This document shows positions 1 to 10,621 of a DNA stretch of 64,000 nucleotides, piece by piece. Position 1 is the stretch's first letter; each line of letters begins with the position of its first letter. Below the pieces are notes generated by a model. That model was not told the DNA's origin, searched no databases, and saw only the letters and a program-made list of their open reading frames with translations. Made by a program: the position numbers and the translations under genes. The DNA is from Oopsacas minuta (Eukaryota > Porifera > Hexactinellida > Lyssacinosida > Leucopsacidae), in the NCBI GenBank assembly GCA_024704765.1, contig JAKMXF010000320.1, positions 248,001-312,000 on the forward strand, written 5' to 3'.

Positions 1-290
1 AAAATATCCCTACTACATCCATCGAAAATACTGGAAGGAGAAGGGATATCTGCGTTACATCGTTCTGCAGTGTATCTGACTCCTTCTAGACAAGAAGGGC
101 AAGTTACTCCTAAATTGTCCATGCATGAACAGCACTTCGTGACATTGATAAACTTCTTCATCAATAGAATTATTGCAATAACACCAGCATAGAAAGTTAA
201 TAAAAGTAGTACGATTATAGGGATAAATGGTATTGTGGTAGTAGATATTCGTGAGGAATCAGGAGGAAAGAAGTATGGAGAGTTGGACAT
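1..290 (-). CDS. Partial Cys-rich single-pass membrane protein
   Basis: An open frame starts at the ATG at 288-290 and runs leftwards off the window for at least 96 codons without a stop. Residues about 20-44 form one hydrophobic membrane span (IPFIPIIVLLLL onwards) followed by a Lys-Lys-Phe stop-transfer motif. After it comes a cysteine-rich stretch with CCSC, CPSC and two further Cys (residues 53, 54, 56, 64, 67, 78, 92). The short Ser/Thr/Pro-rich N-terminus has no cleavable signal peptide, so a signal-anchor topology is inferred. I do not recognise the family. It is AT-biased like its neighbours but free of stops, unlike the transposon relics next to it. A spurious frame is possible because the C-terminus is not visible. 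Confidence 0.5.
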   Translation of the reverse strand, partial: MSNSPYFFPPDSSRISTTTIPFIPIIVLLLLTFYAGVIAIILLMKKFINVTKCCSCMDNLGVTCPSCLEGVRYTAERCNADIPSPSSIFDGCSRDI

Positions 291-536
291 TTTCACTGCA
301 ATAAGCTCTAACCAAAGAAAATACATAGAATCATTCAGAGTGTTGATTTTTACTGTATAGACTATCAGTGGTGGGTGCATTAAATGCTGGTGATGGGATA
401 ATTATCTAGCTCGGGGTCTGGGGGCGCAATAAGCCCCTGAACGGCAAGTCCTATTTTCCACAACATTCATTACCTTTCTACTATCAGGAAACTTCGAATC
501 TCGAAATATTTTCTCTTAAAAGTTTTCGATTGACGA
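291..536. other. Intergenic, no gene seen
   Basis: Spacer between the membrane-protein ATG and the first TIR of the following transposon. A short GC-rich patch near 410-450 (ggggtctgggggcgc) looks like eroded hAT-type subterminal sequence, but no partner end was found. Confidence 0.4.
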
Positions 537-2702
537 CACAGGCCTACACTTTTAGTTGTATTGATTTTGTCAACTGATATATACTAATTGTGTGTTGCTG
601 ATTCCGATTATTTAGTCAGTTTCTCCCTAATACGTCAAGTTACCTCACAATCCTATTACTACATTTATAGAACAAAATTGGTTTCAACCCTTATACGTTA
701 GATTGGATCAATTAAATTTCTGAAAATATCAATATTTCATTCACTAAGAATAATGATATAATTGTTACTAATATGAATGGAAGAAAGTGATACTATAAAC
801 ATGTAATATGAGCACTATTCAATCTAAAAATTTCTCTTGTTTGACTTTCTTGAACGTTGTTCGTTAGGACAATCTCTTTTTAGGCACCAACAGTAATCTG
901 CCATCATATGTGTGTCCCATCTTCCTTGATATCGCTGTTCCATCACTTTTATGTCTTGATGGAATCGTTCACCTTGTTCTTCACTCATATCACCTAGATT
1001 ATCCGGAAATCTATCAAGATGGTCTCTCAAATAATGAATTTTAATACTCATATTACAGCCAAGAGCATGATAGCTGTCGACTAACTCTGTGACTAGTTCT
1101 TTGTAGTTGGATGCCTTTTTATTACCAAGGAAATTAGAAACGACATTAGAGAAGCCTGCCACGCTCTCTTCTCTTCCTCGTTCATTGAATCTTTGAAGCT
1201 GTTATCTCTAAGTAACTTGCGAATCTGTGGACCTTTAAATATCCCTGCCTTTTTCTTCTCTTCACTGATTTATGGAAATAATTTCGGATATACTTGAAAC
1301 AATATCTGTCTTTATCCAGTGCTTTGATGAATTGCTTCATTAAACCAAGCTTAAAGTGGAGAGGAGGTAGAATTATTTTATTTATATGTACCAGAGAGTT
1401 ATACTGTCTCAATAACAAAGAAAATAGGGATACTTAGTGAACCCAGATTGTTGTCCTAATAGAAAGTTGACCATTTTGAGATCAACACAGATGACCCAAT
1501 CATGTGCAGAGTAGTTAATAATCTCTCTAATATCTCTTTCACATTATGTACTCCTCTTTGAGTTTAACTGAATATCCTATAGGAATTGAACCGAATATAT
1601 TTCCATTATGGAGTAGTACACATTTCAGACTCCTTTTGAAGCTGTTAATAAACAGCCTCCAGTCACTTGGATTGTAGTTCGGAACTCCCATTGCCAGTAG
1701 AAGACCCTCAACATTTGGACAAAACACCAAACCATTCTTTTCGCAGAAATACTGTTGAAACTCTTGCTCCCTGTAACGATATAATGTTACCTTTGTTCCT
1801 TGATGGAATAGATTCTTTTCTTTCAATCTAGTTGCAAGCAACTCAGAAGATTCTTTCGAGAGGTCAAGGTCACGAATTAAATCATTCAATTCCGCTTGGT
1901 TAAAGAGAGAAGGCTCCGAGGAAGGACCTCGAAAATCAACATCATATTCACAGTCATGATCATTGACTTCTGCAGAATTGGCACCATCTTCATCATCATG
2001 AGTCCGAGAAACTCTGTGAATATTGGTACAGGTAGATCACTACAATGAGGGACTGGTCGAATAGCAGATTCTAAATTTGGGTAATTCAGCAGGTGTCTGT
2101 CACTCTTTTTGCAGCCCATAACATTTACCATGCAGAAATACCAATCATCGAAATGACTTTTTGATTCTCTCCAAATCATAGGAATTCCGAAAGGGAGGTG
2201 TTTCTCTTTACCCTTACTCCAAGACCTCAATAATTCTACACAAGATTTACAGACCTTATGAGGTGCCCAACTTTTGTCCTGGTCGCCCAGCTTAACTTTG
2301 AAATACGCATGGTAAGCTCTATTCACAAATTCAGTAATATTCTGCATCTGAGGTTTCGGAGTATAGTAACCACAAATATAACAAAAAATGTCTGGAGAAT
2401 TGAAACACTTTCTTTTCGACATATCAACAAAATAGAATAACAGACTAGTTAAAAACCAATAAGCAAATAAGACTATTTGAATATATATACTATGTACATA
2501 ATGTTATTGTTGTAATATGTAATCATGATGAATTTTTGGCAAATATCGAAATTTTTCTGAAAATGTAGTTATATGGTTGTGAAAAAACCTGACGTGATAG
2601 GAAAAAACTGAATAGATATTCAGAATCAGCGCACCTAAATTAGTCTAAATCAGTGATCAAAATATAAACAACTGCAGTATAACATTTTTTTGTAGGCCTG
2701 TG
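537..2702 (-). mobile_element. Unclassified TIR DNA transposon, copy 1
   Basis: Bounded by perfect 12-bp TIRs, CACAGGCCTACA at 537-548 and TGTAGGCCTGTG at 2691-2702. The element is 2166 bp and is filled by one minus-strand gene. The same unit recurs almost base for base at 61778-63932 (constant offset 61242). A diverged relative with TIRs CACTGCCCTGCG / CGCAGGGCTGTG lies at 10622-12935. Homology between copies 1 and 2 starts within a base or two of the left TIR, and the outer flanks are unrelated, as expected for transposition. No convincing target-site duplication is visible. The TIR sequence and protein do not match hAT, Tc1/mariner, MULE, piggyBac or P element as I know them. Confidence 0.75.
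824..2422 (-). pseudogene. Zinc-finger transposase-like gene of copy 1, frameshifted
   Basis: Reading from the ATG at 2422: an N-terminal FCYICG / CKSC Cys-pair zinc finger with the motif GDQDKSWAPH, a second Cys pair (WYFCMVNVMGC), an acidic linker, then LNDLIRDLDLSKESSELL, and NPSDWRLFINS followed by LKCVLLHNGN. After a stop at 1539 come ILPPLHFKLGLMKQF (1330-1380) and the C-terminal block SEEQGERFHQDIK ... YQGRWDTHMMADYCWCLKRD (824-1162). The pieces lie in several frames, so this copy needs at least three repairs. The conserved Asp/His/Glu residues could form a nuclease site, which is inference. The family is widespread and multicopy in animals as uncharacterised proteins, from memory. Confidence 0.65.
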
Positions 2703-3300
2703 CTATTTAAGTGCATTGCCTCATTGTGTATTTATGTTGTGTCATAGCCTGCTAAGGATAAAGCCTGATCATTTGATGGGAAATCGCCAATAATATTAAA
2801 CTGGTACATTTTCACCAGAATACATTTATTATTGATATTTAAGAATTCACAAAAGTGACATAATTATAATGTTGTCGTGATAAAGTTCCAACGTTTCTCA
2901 GTTATCGCACAGACTATGGATTGCACGTATTTGTTAATATCCTTTATAACTTGATAATCGCGGAAATTATTGTCAAATCAGGATAGCCATTTTATAGTAC
3001 ATACCCTTGTAATATATTTTGATATGATACCCCTAAAGAATATCCCGCAATTTCAAAATGACCAAATCTGGGCATATTCATGATTACGTCATATTGGTAA
3101 GAGATATCATATCAAAATGTATAATAAGGATATGGGAAGTCAGGTATAACTATATTGGCCATGTTGGAACATTTCGAATTTCAACATTTTGAAACAGATT
3201 AATAATAACGATCTGCATGGTTTCAAAGATGGAACCTTTATTAATACACTTTTGCCAATTATGCTAGGATATTACGTCATTTCGATCTGAGATTTTCACA
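2703..3300. repeat. Degenerate fold-back repeat, centre about 3060
   Basis: The tract from 3011 (gtaatatattttgatatgat) is mirrored at about 3105-3130 (atatcatatcaaaatgtat) around a short unpaired centre. The same central palindrome, with TTTTGATATGATATC and the mirrored gatatcatatcaaaa, occurs at about 5415, 48110 and 52935. The outer arms are weakly matched here, so this is an eroded member of the fold-back family described at 47603-48703. No coding sequence was seen. Confidence 0.5.
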
Positions 3301-3337
3301 AATGTGGCCTTAGTGAACTCTTGCATATCTATTATAC

Positions 3338-3490
3338 AGTAGAGTTTGTCTATTAGCAATTGCCTTATTAGCAAGTGTTTTTATAGTCACAATGGTCCAA
3401 ATTACGTTAATTATGTTCCCTTATTAGCAAGTTCGCCTATAAGCAAGTTTTCTCATAAAAACACGATTTACTAATAACTAAATAAGGGAG
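3338..3490. repeat. Pogo/Tigger-like terminal fragment
   Basis: Starts with TACAGTAGAGTTTGTC and carries several spaced copies of ATTAGCAA / TATAAGCAAG. This pattern is typical of TA-flanked pogo-like MITE ends. No opposite end was found before the adjacent mariner. Confidence 0.35.
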
Positions 3491-3514
3491 CTATAATGAG
3501 ATTATTCTGTAATA

Positions 3515-4819
3515 CGAGAGGCACTCGAAAAGTTTTGCCGTTTGATATGAAACCATTAATCTGTCGGATATTTTTCCGCATCCATCTTTTCAGACATATT
3601 TTATTACTCTACTTTGAAACTTTCATTCATTTATCTCTTCTACTTCATAAATTAGATAATTTTAGTATACATGGCTTCTAAAATATCTCAATCTAAATCA
3701 GATCTCACAAAACGTGATTTTCGAGCAATAATTTTGATCTTACTCAAACTACAGAAGACAAGAGTAGAAATCTATGAATCTTTACAGGAACATTTCCCGG
3801 ATCTAGCTCCTTCTCTAAGTACAGTTGAACGATGGTATAGGGAATTTATTCACGGAAACCTTGTTCTTGAAGATGCCCCTCGTTCAGAAGACCGAATATT
3901 TCACATAATGAAGAAAATGTTAAGGAAATGCTAGATCTAATTACTAAAGATCCTCATATTACGTACGCTCAGTTAGAGTATGAAACCGAGTTATCATCGG
4001 GGACAATTAATATGATTTTGCACAAAGAGCTTTGTAACAGGAAGTTGTGTGCCCGATGGATCCCCCATTCTTTGAACTTACAGCAAAAAATATCCCGCAT
4101 AGACTTTTGCAAATTATGCTCAAAAGGTTTGCTAATGGAAGTTCAAGAGCTGTTTCTGAGATCCTTACAGGTGATGAGACATGGATATACCATTATGATC
4201 CAGAAACAAAGCGAATGTCAAAGGAGTGGGTTGAAGAAGATGCCCCACCTCCAACCAAAGTGTGGAGGGCTAGATCTGTTGGGAAACAAATGTGGGCGAT
4301 TTTTTTCAGATCTAGTGGGTTTGTCGGAGCTGTTGCTCTCGAGGATAGAAAGACTGATACTGCCGACTGGTACACTACAGTGTGCCTACCCAAAGTCATC
4401 ACAGCAATTGAGTTACAGCGGGAGAAGACAGGCATTATAGGATTCTTCTTGATCATGATAATGCATCATCGCATACGGCAATCAGAACTCGTGAGTTCTT
4501 GGAAAATTCTGGACTCAAAACATTACCTCACCCACCCTACAGTCCTGATTTAGCCCCTTGCGACTTCTGGTTGTTCCATAGACTCAAAGATCAATTATGT
4601 GGGAGGAGATTTTCGACTAATGAGGAGTTGAGAGGGGCACTTTTCCAAGCGATCGGAGACATACCCAAAGAAGAGTGGAAAAAATGTTTTGATAATTGGT
4701 TTACCAGAATGAAAAAATGTATAGATTGTCAGGGAGAGTATTTTGAAAAATGTAATAGTCAATTTTATTATTACTATCTGATATGTCGGTCAACGTCAAA
4801 ACTTTTCGAGTGCCCTTCG
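3515..4819 (+). mobile_element. Mariner transposon with TIRs and TA target site
   Basis: The TIRs pair as CGAGAGGCACTCGAAAAG (from 3515) with the mirrored cttttcgagtgcccttcg (ending 4819), flanked by TA at 3513-3514 and 4820-4821. The length, about 1305 bp, is standard for mariner. It encodes a mariner transposase on the plus strand in broken frames. Confidence 0.9.
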
Positions 4820-4828
4820 TATCATTAG
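3671..4828 (+). pseudogene. Mariner transposase (D34D), frameshifted
   Basis: Starts at the ATG at 3671 with an N-terminal helix-turn-helix segment ending in LSTVERWYREF. It shifts frame near 3930 and again near 4050 and 4440. Catalytic residues are visible: the first Asp in TGDETWIYHYD (about 4170), the second in LDHDNASSH (codon 4457-4459) and the third in SPDLAPCDFWLF, exactly 34 residues after the second. This is the mariner D34D signature. The C-terminal ECQ-type block reads CIDCQGEYFEK, and the frame then runs on through the right TIR. At least three frameshifts make it inactive. Confidence 0.9.
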
Positions 4829-5658
4829 TCTTTTTAATACATTTAGCTTAAACTTCGAATTGTATTTAAAATTAGGAACAGCTAAAGCTAGACTACGATT
4901 AAGGGGAAATAGTATATGGGAGCGGTTGGCTTATCCATAGCATTCTATATAAGGCAATGAGTCCATTGAAAATTTGGATCAGGGACAGCGATAAATTGCA
5001 ATGAATTTATGTGGGAATCTTTATATTACAATATCATCAAAATAGTACACTTTTGGCCGACTAAATATATTAGTGGGTATTAAACTATAACCACATTTTA
5101 AGGCTGAAATGACATCAACAAATTGCTTTCTAGCAATTTTATCACCAAAGAATGCTCCACTTGGAAACCCTGTAAAGAGCCGATTAATGGATGGTACGTT
5201 TGCAAAATGATGACTATTGGGATTTCAAGGTGTTTTCTTTCCAAATTTCAAAAAATTGTCATGATAAATTTTGCCAGTTCCAGATTTATAGTATTAACCA
5301 TGGATGATAAATGTTCGCCAATATCAACCATAACTTGACAACTTTCAAAGTTATGGCCGAATCATCCTGTAAACATGTAGTATATACCTGACTTTCTATA
5401 TCACAATAATACATTTTGATATGATATCTCCAAAGGAAATTGCATAATTATCAATAATGCCAAATCTTGTCATCTTAAATTGCTTCATAATCTTCAGAGA
5501 TATCTCCATGGTCAAAATTTTGCCAAACGTGTATGCAATAATTGACTCTGACACAGATTCCAATGGGGCATTCTTGATAATAAAATTGTCTAAAAAGCAA
5601 TCTGGTGACGTCATTTCGTCCTGAAAATTTAGATATGGATTGTGTGTATAGTTTAATG

Positions 5659-7974
5659 CAGTGTTTCTCAAACTTTTTTCGGACAGCGCCCCTTGTCAAC
5701 AATATTCCCTCGATACCGCCCCCCTCCAGAAAGTCTGAATCTTTTTACTACACTCGTATTTGTTAATGATAATAAGTAATATTTATCAATTAATGAGAAG
5801 GGTGTACTTGAGCGTGATGTTCGTCGATAATCCCATTTATATCTGGTTTCATATCAGTGAGCAGCAATCTCAAATCTCCGCATTGAGAAATATCGAGTCT
5901 GTTTCTTTGCTTCGTTAGTAATTGAACGACTGCACTAAAACCTCTCTCAACGAGATATGATGTCGGAAACGCCAGAACTAGCAGTTTTGCTACTTCCACA
6001 AATTGGGAAATTTATTTCGTCCTGCGATTGCAATCCAAAATCTTTCATACCCCATCATTGTAAAATGAGCTTTTTCCTCGCAATCACTTTGCAAGTCCAT
6101 CAACTCTTCCTGTAAATAGAGTGGAACTGTTGGGGCATCCACACAGAAAGGGTCAATTAGCCAATGAGGCGGTTCAAGTTCCAACAAGTCAGTGAATCGC
6201 TTGATCATATCCGCTTTCAGTACTTCAAGATGTTCACAATATGCTAGCAAATCGTCATCTGAAATTTAGAGTCCTGCTAGGGGAGGAAACTGGTAAAATT
6301 CTCGTCGACCGATATTTTGTTTAAATAACCTTAGTTTCCCTATGAAGGAGCTGACAACAGTTTTACACTTGACCAGAGTGACTAAATTGCCTTGTAGTTG
6401 CAAGTTCATTGCGTTGAACTTATCAAAAATGTCAGTCAAGTAAGCTACATCTGATTTCGCTGCACTGACAAGCTGCATTAACTGCGGGTTCTCTTCCTCT
6501 AAATTTCTAAAATCGTGTCGAAAAGACTGTAGTAGAACCGACTGAGACACTTTCCTTTTGAGAGCCACCTCACTTCTGTGTGCAAAACCAGAAGTTCAAA
6601 TTCAGTTTCGTTTTCGTGACATATTTGGCGAAATATTCTTTCCTTGACTGCGGAAGCTTTGATTTTATTAATAACAGTAATGACGATATGCAATGAGTTG
6701 TGCAAGCGACCACTTAGATGTTTTGCTACCAAATGTTCTCGATGGACGACGCAGTGAATAGCGAAAACCTCAGGCACAGCATTTTTCAAGTACGAAATGA
6801 ACCACGATGCCTACCAACCATAGCTGGCGCCCCATCTGTTGCACAAGCAATGATATTATTCATGGGAATTTCCTTTTCCTGAAAGAAATTTTCCACGACT
6901 TTGTAGATAGATTCACCTTTTGTATCAGTTACTAGTGGTCTAGCAAACAACATTTCTTCAACCATTATTCCTTCGAGAATATATCGGACATATGCAAGGA
7001 GCAGTGCTTCGTTACCTGGCAATGTGGATTCGTCAATTTGAAGAGAAAATTCCGTTGTTTTAAGTATACTGTATAGTGTTTTCTCAACATCACTAGCCAT
7101 CAAATTTATTCTCCTAGCCACAGTATCATTGCTTAACGGAATGGACTTAATCACACTTCGCCCATCTGAATGCATAACAGTTGTAACTGCTTCCTGGATT
7201 GCAGGTAAAATGAGGTTTTCACCAATTATATGTGGCTTACCAGATTTTGCAATTAGTAACGAAATGTTATAGGAGGTAACCAAACCATCAATGTTTTGTC
7301 TATCTATTTTTCCAAATATTCCGCCCATTGTTTTTCGGCTGTCTCTCATTTTAATGAAGAATTGCACATCTTTCTCTACCTTATCACTGTGGCGCGATTT
7401 CAGATGATCAATCATTCTTGACGGCTTCATTCCCTCATTAGAAAATACTTGTTCGCACAACAAACACATTGGGAGTTGTTGATTGGAAGGAGATTTAACA
7501 AATCCGTATTTGATATAATCAGCACTATACTGTCTACACTTCTTTTACTATTCATTTCTTCGATCGAGTTTATCAATTCCTTTCGGTTTAGATTTCTACG
7601 TATGTATTTATATTGAAATTAAACAGATTACTAACTATTACGAAGTTTACATTTGTTTGAAGAACAATGATAATTGTATTTCGATTAGGAAAGCCATAGA
7701 CATTGTAACAAAAGAATTCTTCATTCATTTTTAAGGATTAGCTGTTGTTAATAATCACCAAGAGTATTACCACTGTAAATGGCTTTGATAATTGAAGTAT
7801 TTGCTAGCACCTATTGTTAATGAATAATGAGGAATATGATACCACTTTTTTGACCTGAGGTCGTATCTCTGTTTCGCTTTCTATAACCCACAGCGCCCCC
7901 TTGCTGCGTGGCCGCCCCCCTACAACCCTTCAGCGCCCCCCAGGGGGCTCTACGGCCCACTTTGAGAAACACTG
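5659..7974 (-). mobile_element. hAT transposon, ZBED5-like, with 8-bp TSD
   Basis: The ends read CAGTGTTTCTCAAACTT (5659 on) and aagtttgagaaacactg-like (cactttgagaaacactg, ending 7974). They are flanked by a perfect 8-bp duplication GTTTAATG at 5651-5658 and 7975-7982. The subterminal GC-rich cagcgccccc repeats are typical of this hAT group. The duplication and intact termini show a real insertion into the right arm of the surrounding fold-back repeat. Confidence 0.92.
5790..7546 (-). pseudogene. hAT transposase, ZBED5/FAM200-like, broken
   Basis: The N-terminus has a BED-type finger (MCLLCEQVF ... HLKSRH, about 7400-7470). The catalytic domain follows: the first acidic motif FSLQIDESTLPGN (about 7030), AYVRYILEG, then ATDGAPAMVGRHRG (about 6810) with the second Asp, then HCVVHREHL and EVRWLSKGK. 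The C-terminus is the hAT dimerisation block FPTSYLVERGFSAV with RNRLDI (about 5880-5960). The segments lie in different frames, with shifts near 6790, 6560, 6260 and 5995. The coding order is complete from finger to dimerisation domain, so this is a nearly full-length but inactive copy. Confidence 0.88.
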
Positions 7975-8112
7975 GTTTAATGCCACTAATACATTTAGTC
8001 GGCCAAAAGTGTACCATTTCTTATACTATAGGAATATTTAGTTTCCCTATATAAGTTTATTGCAATTTATCGCTGCACCTGGCCGAAAATTTCAATGGAC
8101 TCATTGCCTTAG

Positions 8113-8594
8113 TACATAATATACTATTGACAAGCAAACCGGGTCAATAGACTCCACATATACAACTTCCTATGAAACAATAATACATTTTATAGCAAAT
8201 TACTGAATAGTTTTAGGGATAAGAATAGCCCCGAGTTTGATGGCCCGAAATGGAGAGTCGACAGTCCTTACAATTAAGGGCATATGATGCTTATCAACAA
8301 ATTTGATAATACTTTTAGTCATAATATCGAAAATTCCCTCACTTTTCATCCAAAACTAACAATAATTGTCAATTATCCTACTTCCATGAATGCTTATATA
8401 ATTTCATCAATACGTGTTGCACTCTCCTCAATCGAGCCAAGACTAGATGAGCTAGCCAAATCGAACCAGGCGCAGTTCACATAAATTAAAAATGCTTATA
8501 ACTTCATGAGATTATAACTATTGATTGTTTATAGTTATTATGCATCACATATACTGGTAAATTACAATAAGCTTATATTTTCCTAGGGACAATG
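8113..8594. repeat. Dispersed repeat also found at 49035-49210
   Basis: Shares long matches with 49035-49210: ccatatacaacttcct-like tract, acaataatacatttta, gatggcccg and ggagagtc. At both places it lies directly outside a fold-back or hAT composite. It may therefore be an outer part of the same repeat family. No coding capacity is evident. Confidence 0.5.
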
Positions 8595-8602
8595 CCATAG
8601 AC

Positions 8603-9950
8603 CATGGGTTTCCAACCTTTTCGAACAAGGGGCCACATTCCAACTTTACTTCACATAAAGTTTCGATGATTAAATGTGAACTGATACATTTTGCAATTAA
8701 TTAACTGAAAGTTTAATTATAGCTATATTTTACTTTACTCTCGAAGTTTAATGAGATGTTTGGCATTGTTTTTGCTTGCACAAGTGGTCAATGTCTGCCG
8801 GTACACTTGATGTAGCGTTTCGAAGTATTCTGGTAAGATGTTCGTCTGTCAATTTAGATCTCGTATTTATTTAACGTTTTCATTCTTGACAAAAACTCTT
8901 CGCAGGAATATGTACTGCCTAACTGCAATGAAACTGAAGTGCAAATTGAGAGATAAATGGATAGGAAGCTGAGATAACATATTCACGATCTACTTTTGGA
9001 GAGCATGTTCAGCGAAAGCCCTCTTCAAATCACTGTCACTTTGAATGTCAATTAGTTCTAATTGGAACATGGCATGTGCATCATTAACATCAATCCTAAA
9101 TGGATCTGGAAACAGTATTTTCTGTGATTGAGTCCCTTAGATCTAATGAAATTGACGGTAGTAACAACTTTCATCGATGGCTAGACTATAAAATTGACAG
9201 GCACCGAGTCTCTTGATCAAAGTATTTTAAAATATTGGTTGCTAGGTCGTCCACTCTTCTAGCAAAGGTCTGAGATCAGATAATGGTTCCCTTTCTGCGC
9301 TATTGCTTCTGTTATTAAAAGCTGACCTTAGTAGCTGCCTCAGAACTTGGTCTTGCAGCTTTGAAAAAAGATTGCTGACCGATCATGTTCTGTTTCAGCG
9401 AGCTGCCTCGATCTTTTCTCATCTGACCGTTGAGCATGTCTCGTAGAATAATGTCGCTTGACATTGTATTCCTTGAAAATAGCTTTTTTTCTTGAAATAT
9501 CAAGCACAATATAACCTCATTGTACTCGATTACAAAAAATCATTCGTTCAAGATCCTTTGAAAAGTCGACATTCTCCATCAATTTTCCTTTTCTTGACAG
9601 TAGTCATCTTTGTTTTAGTTAGGAAATAAATCACGAATATGAAAATAGACATTATGTTGAGGTATTTATGCTAATTTTGATATGTTAGGAAATCATATAA
9701 ATGTGTGTTGAATATAAAAAATTGCCGTTTTAAGATGGCAAATGCGTGGAAAGATACCGTGATGTGTCTGGACAAACACTGAGCTGAAACTGGGTATCAT
9801 ATACAAATTGATCAATACAATGCATTCGACAAAAAATTGGATATTTTATAGAAAAGAAGTAGTCGATTTGGTTTGGAGTCATTTTGGTATTGGCAGTAAT
9901 GATCTACGTTCGTTTTACAGGGCAGGCGGGCCGTAGGTTAGAAACCCCTG
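8603..9950 (-). mobile_element. Decayed hAT element with 8-bp TSD
   Basis: A perfect 8-bp direct repeat CCATAGAC flanks it (8595-8602 and 9951-9958). The ends are imperfect inverted repeats: CATGGGTTTCCAACCT on the left and aggttagaaacccctg on the right. On the minus strand a hAT C-terminal relic is readable with stops: LELIDIQSDSDLKRAFAEH (about 9000-9065), then SQLPIHLSL and a degraded dimerisation block towards 8750. The upstream transposase is mostly unreadable. Confidence 0.8.
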
Positions 9951-10108
9951 CCATAGACCTCTCCATATGCTGGCTATCACACAGTTTTTACTGTTTATTG
10001 CAAAATATAGATATGCAAATATAATAGTTTCTAAGAAAAATATGACAGTAAAATAACATTAAGTGGATTATTTGCAGAATTTACTAAAATAAATACAAAC
10101 TTATGTGA

Positions 10109-10156
10109 TGTGTCTGTGTCTGTGTCTGCGTCTGCGTCTGCGTCTGCGTCTGTGCC
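10109..10156. repeat. Hexanucleotide microsatellite (TGTGTC/TGCGTC)n
   Basis: About eight consecutive hexamers, first tgtgtc and then tgcgtc. The T-to-C change spreads through the second half of the array, as expected from slippage expansion of a variant unit. Confidence 0.9.
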
Positions 10157-10621
10157 TGTATTTCGTAAATTTTGTTTAGTATGTGTGTTGTAACTATTTT
10201 ATGGAAATAAAATATATCTTACTTATCAAAGAAACATGTAGGAACATTTGGGTATTAAGGAATAAATTTAACACTTTTCTGTTGAGGTTGTAACATAAAG
10301 TTATAGAGGTTCTTGGGACCACGCTCCCAATACACCTCCAGTCAAATTTATAATGTCAATATCAGTAATTTAATCTTACGGAAAAGGGAAATAACTCAAT
10401 TTCATGCTCCTGATTTCACATATTAAAGTTTCTCATATGTTAATTTATTATTGTTTATGAATATAAAGTAAACAAATTAGCAAAATCTCAAAATTAACGT
10501 AGATGCTTGCTCTAAATATATCTATATAGTCGACTCCGGTTAATCGGACCACTTTTGTCCAGAGTAAAGTGGTCCGATTATCCGAAGTGTCCGATTAACC
10601 GAAAAATCTTATTATCAATAA

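Larger units (their letters stand above)
4936..8112. repeat. Fold-back element, right arm split by a hAT
   Basis: The left arm starts at about 4936 (ccatagcattctata, ggcaatgagtccattga) and the right arm ends at about 8112 as its reverse complement (tcaatggactcattgcc). Inner arm pairs include cttttggccgactaaat (about 5050) with its mirror at about 7995. The centre at about 5440 holds the family palindrome, TTTTGATATGATATC with gagatatctc. A hAT element inserted in the right arm at 5659 separates its two halves, so the un-nested unit would be about 0.85 kb. Confidence 0.7.

Noticed and set aside
536-2702. TSD search around copy 1 and the 10622 copy for 2-9 bp direct repeats
   Set aside because: Flanks cgattgacga / ctatttaag and atcaataa / ttatttatt give no convincing duplication, so no insertion mechanism is claimed from these.
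3496-3681. 61-codon plus-strand frame at the left end of the mariner
   Set aside because: Lies over the TIR and leader of the mariner, with no homology or plausible start context.
10109-10156. Possible telomere-like or CRISPR-like array
   Set aside because: Simple hexamer microsatellite, with no spacers and no telomere unit.
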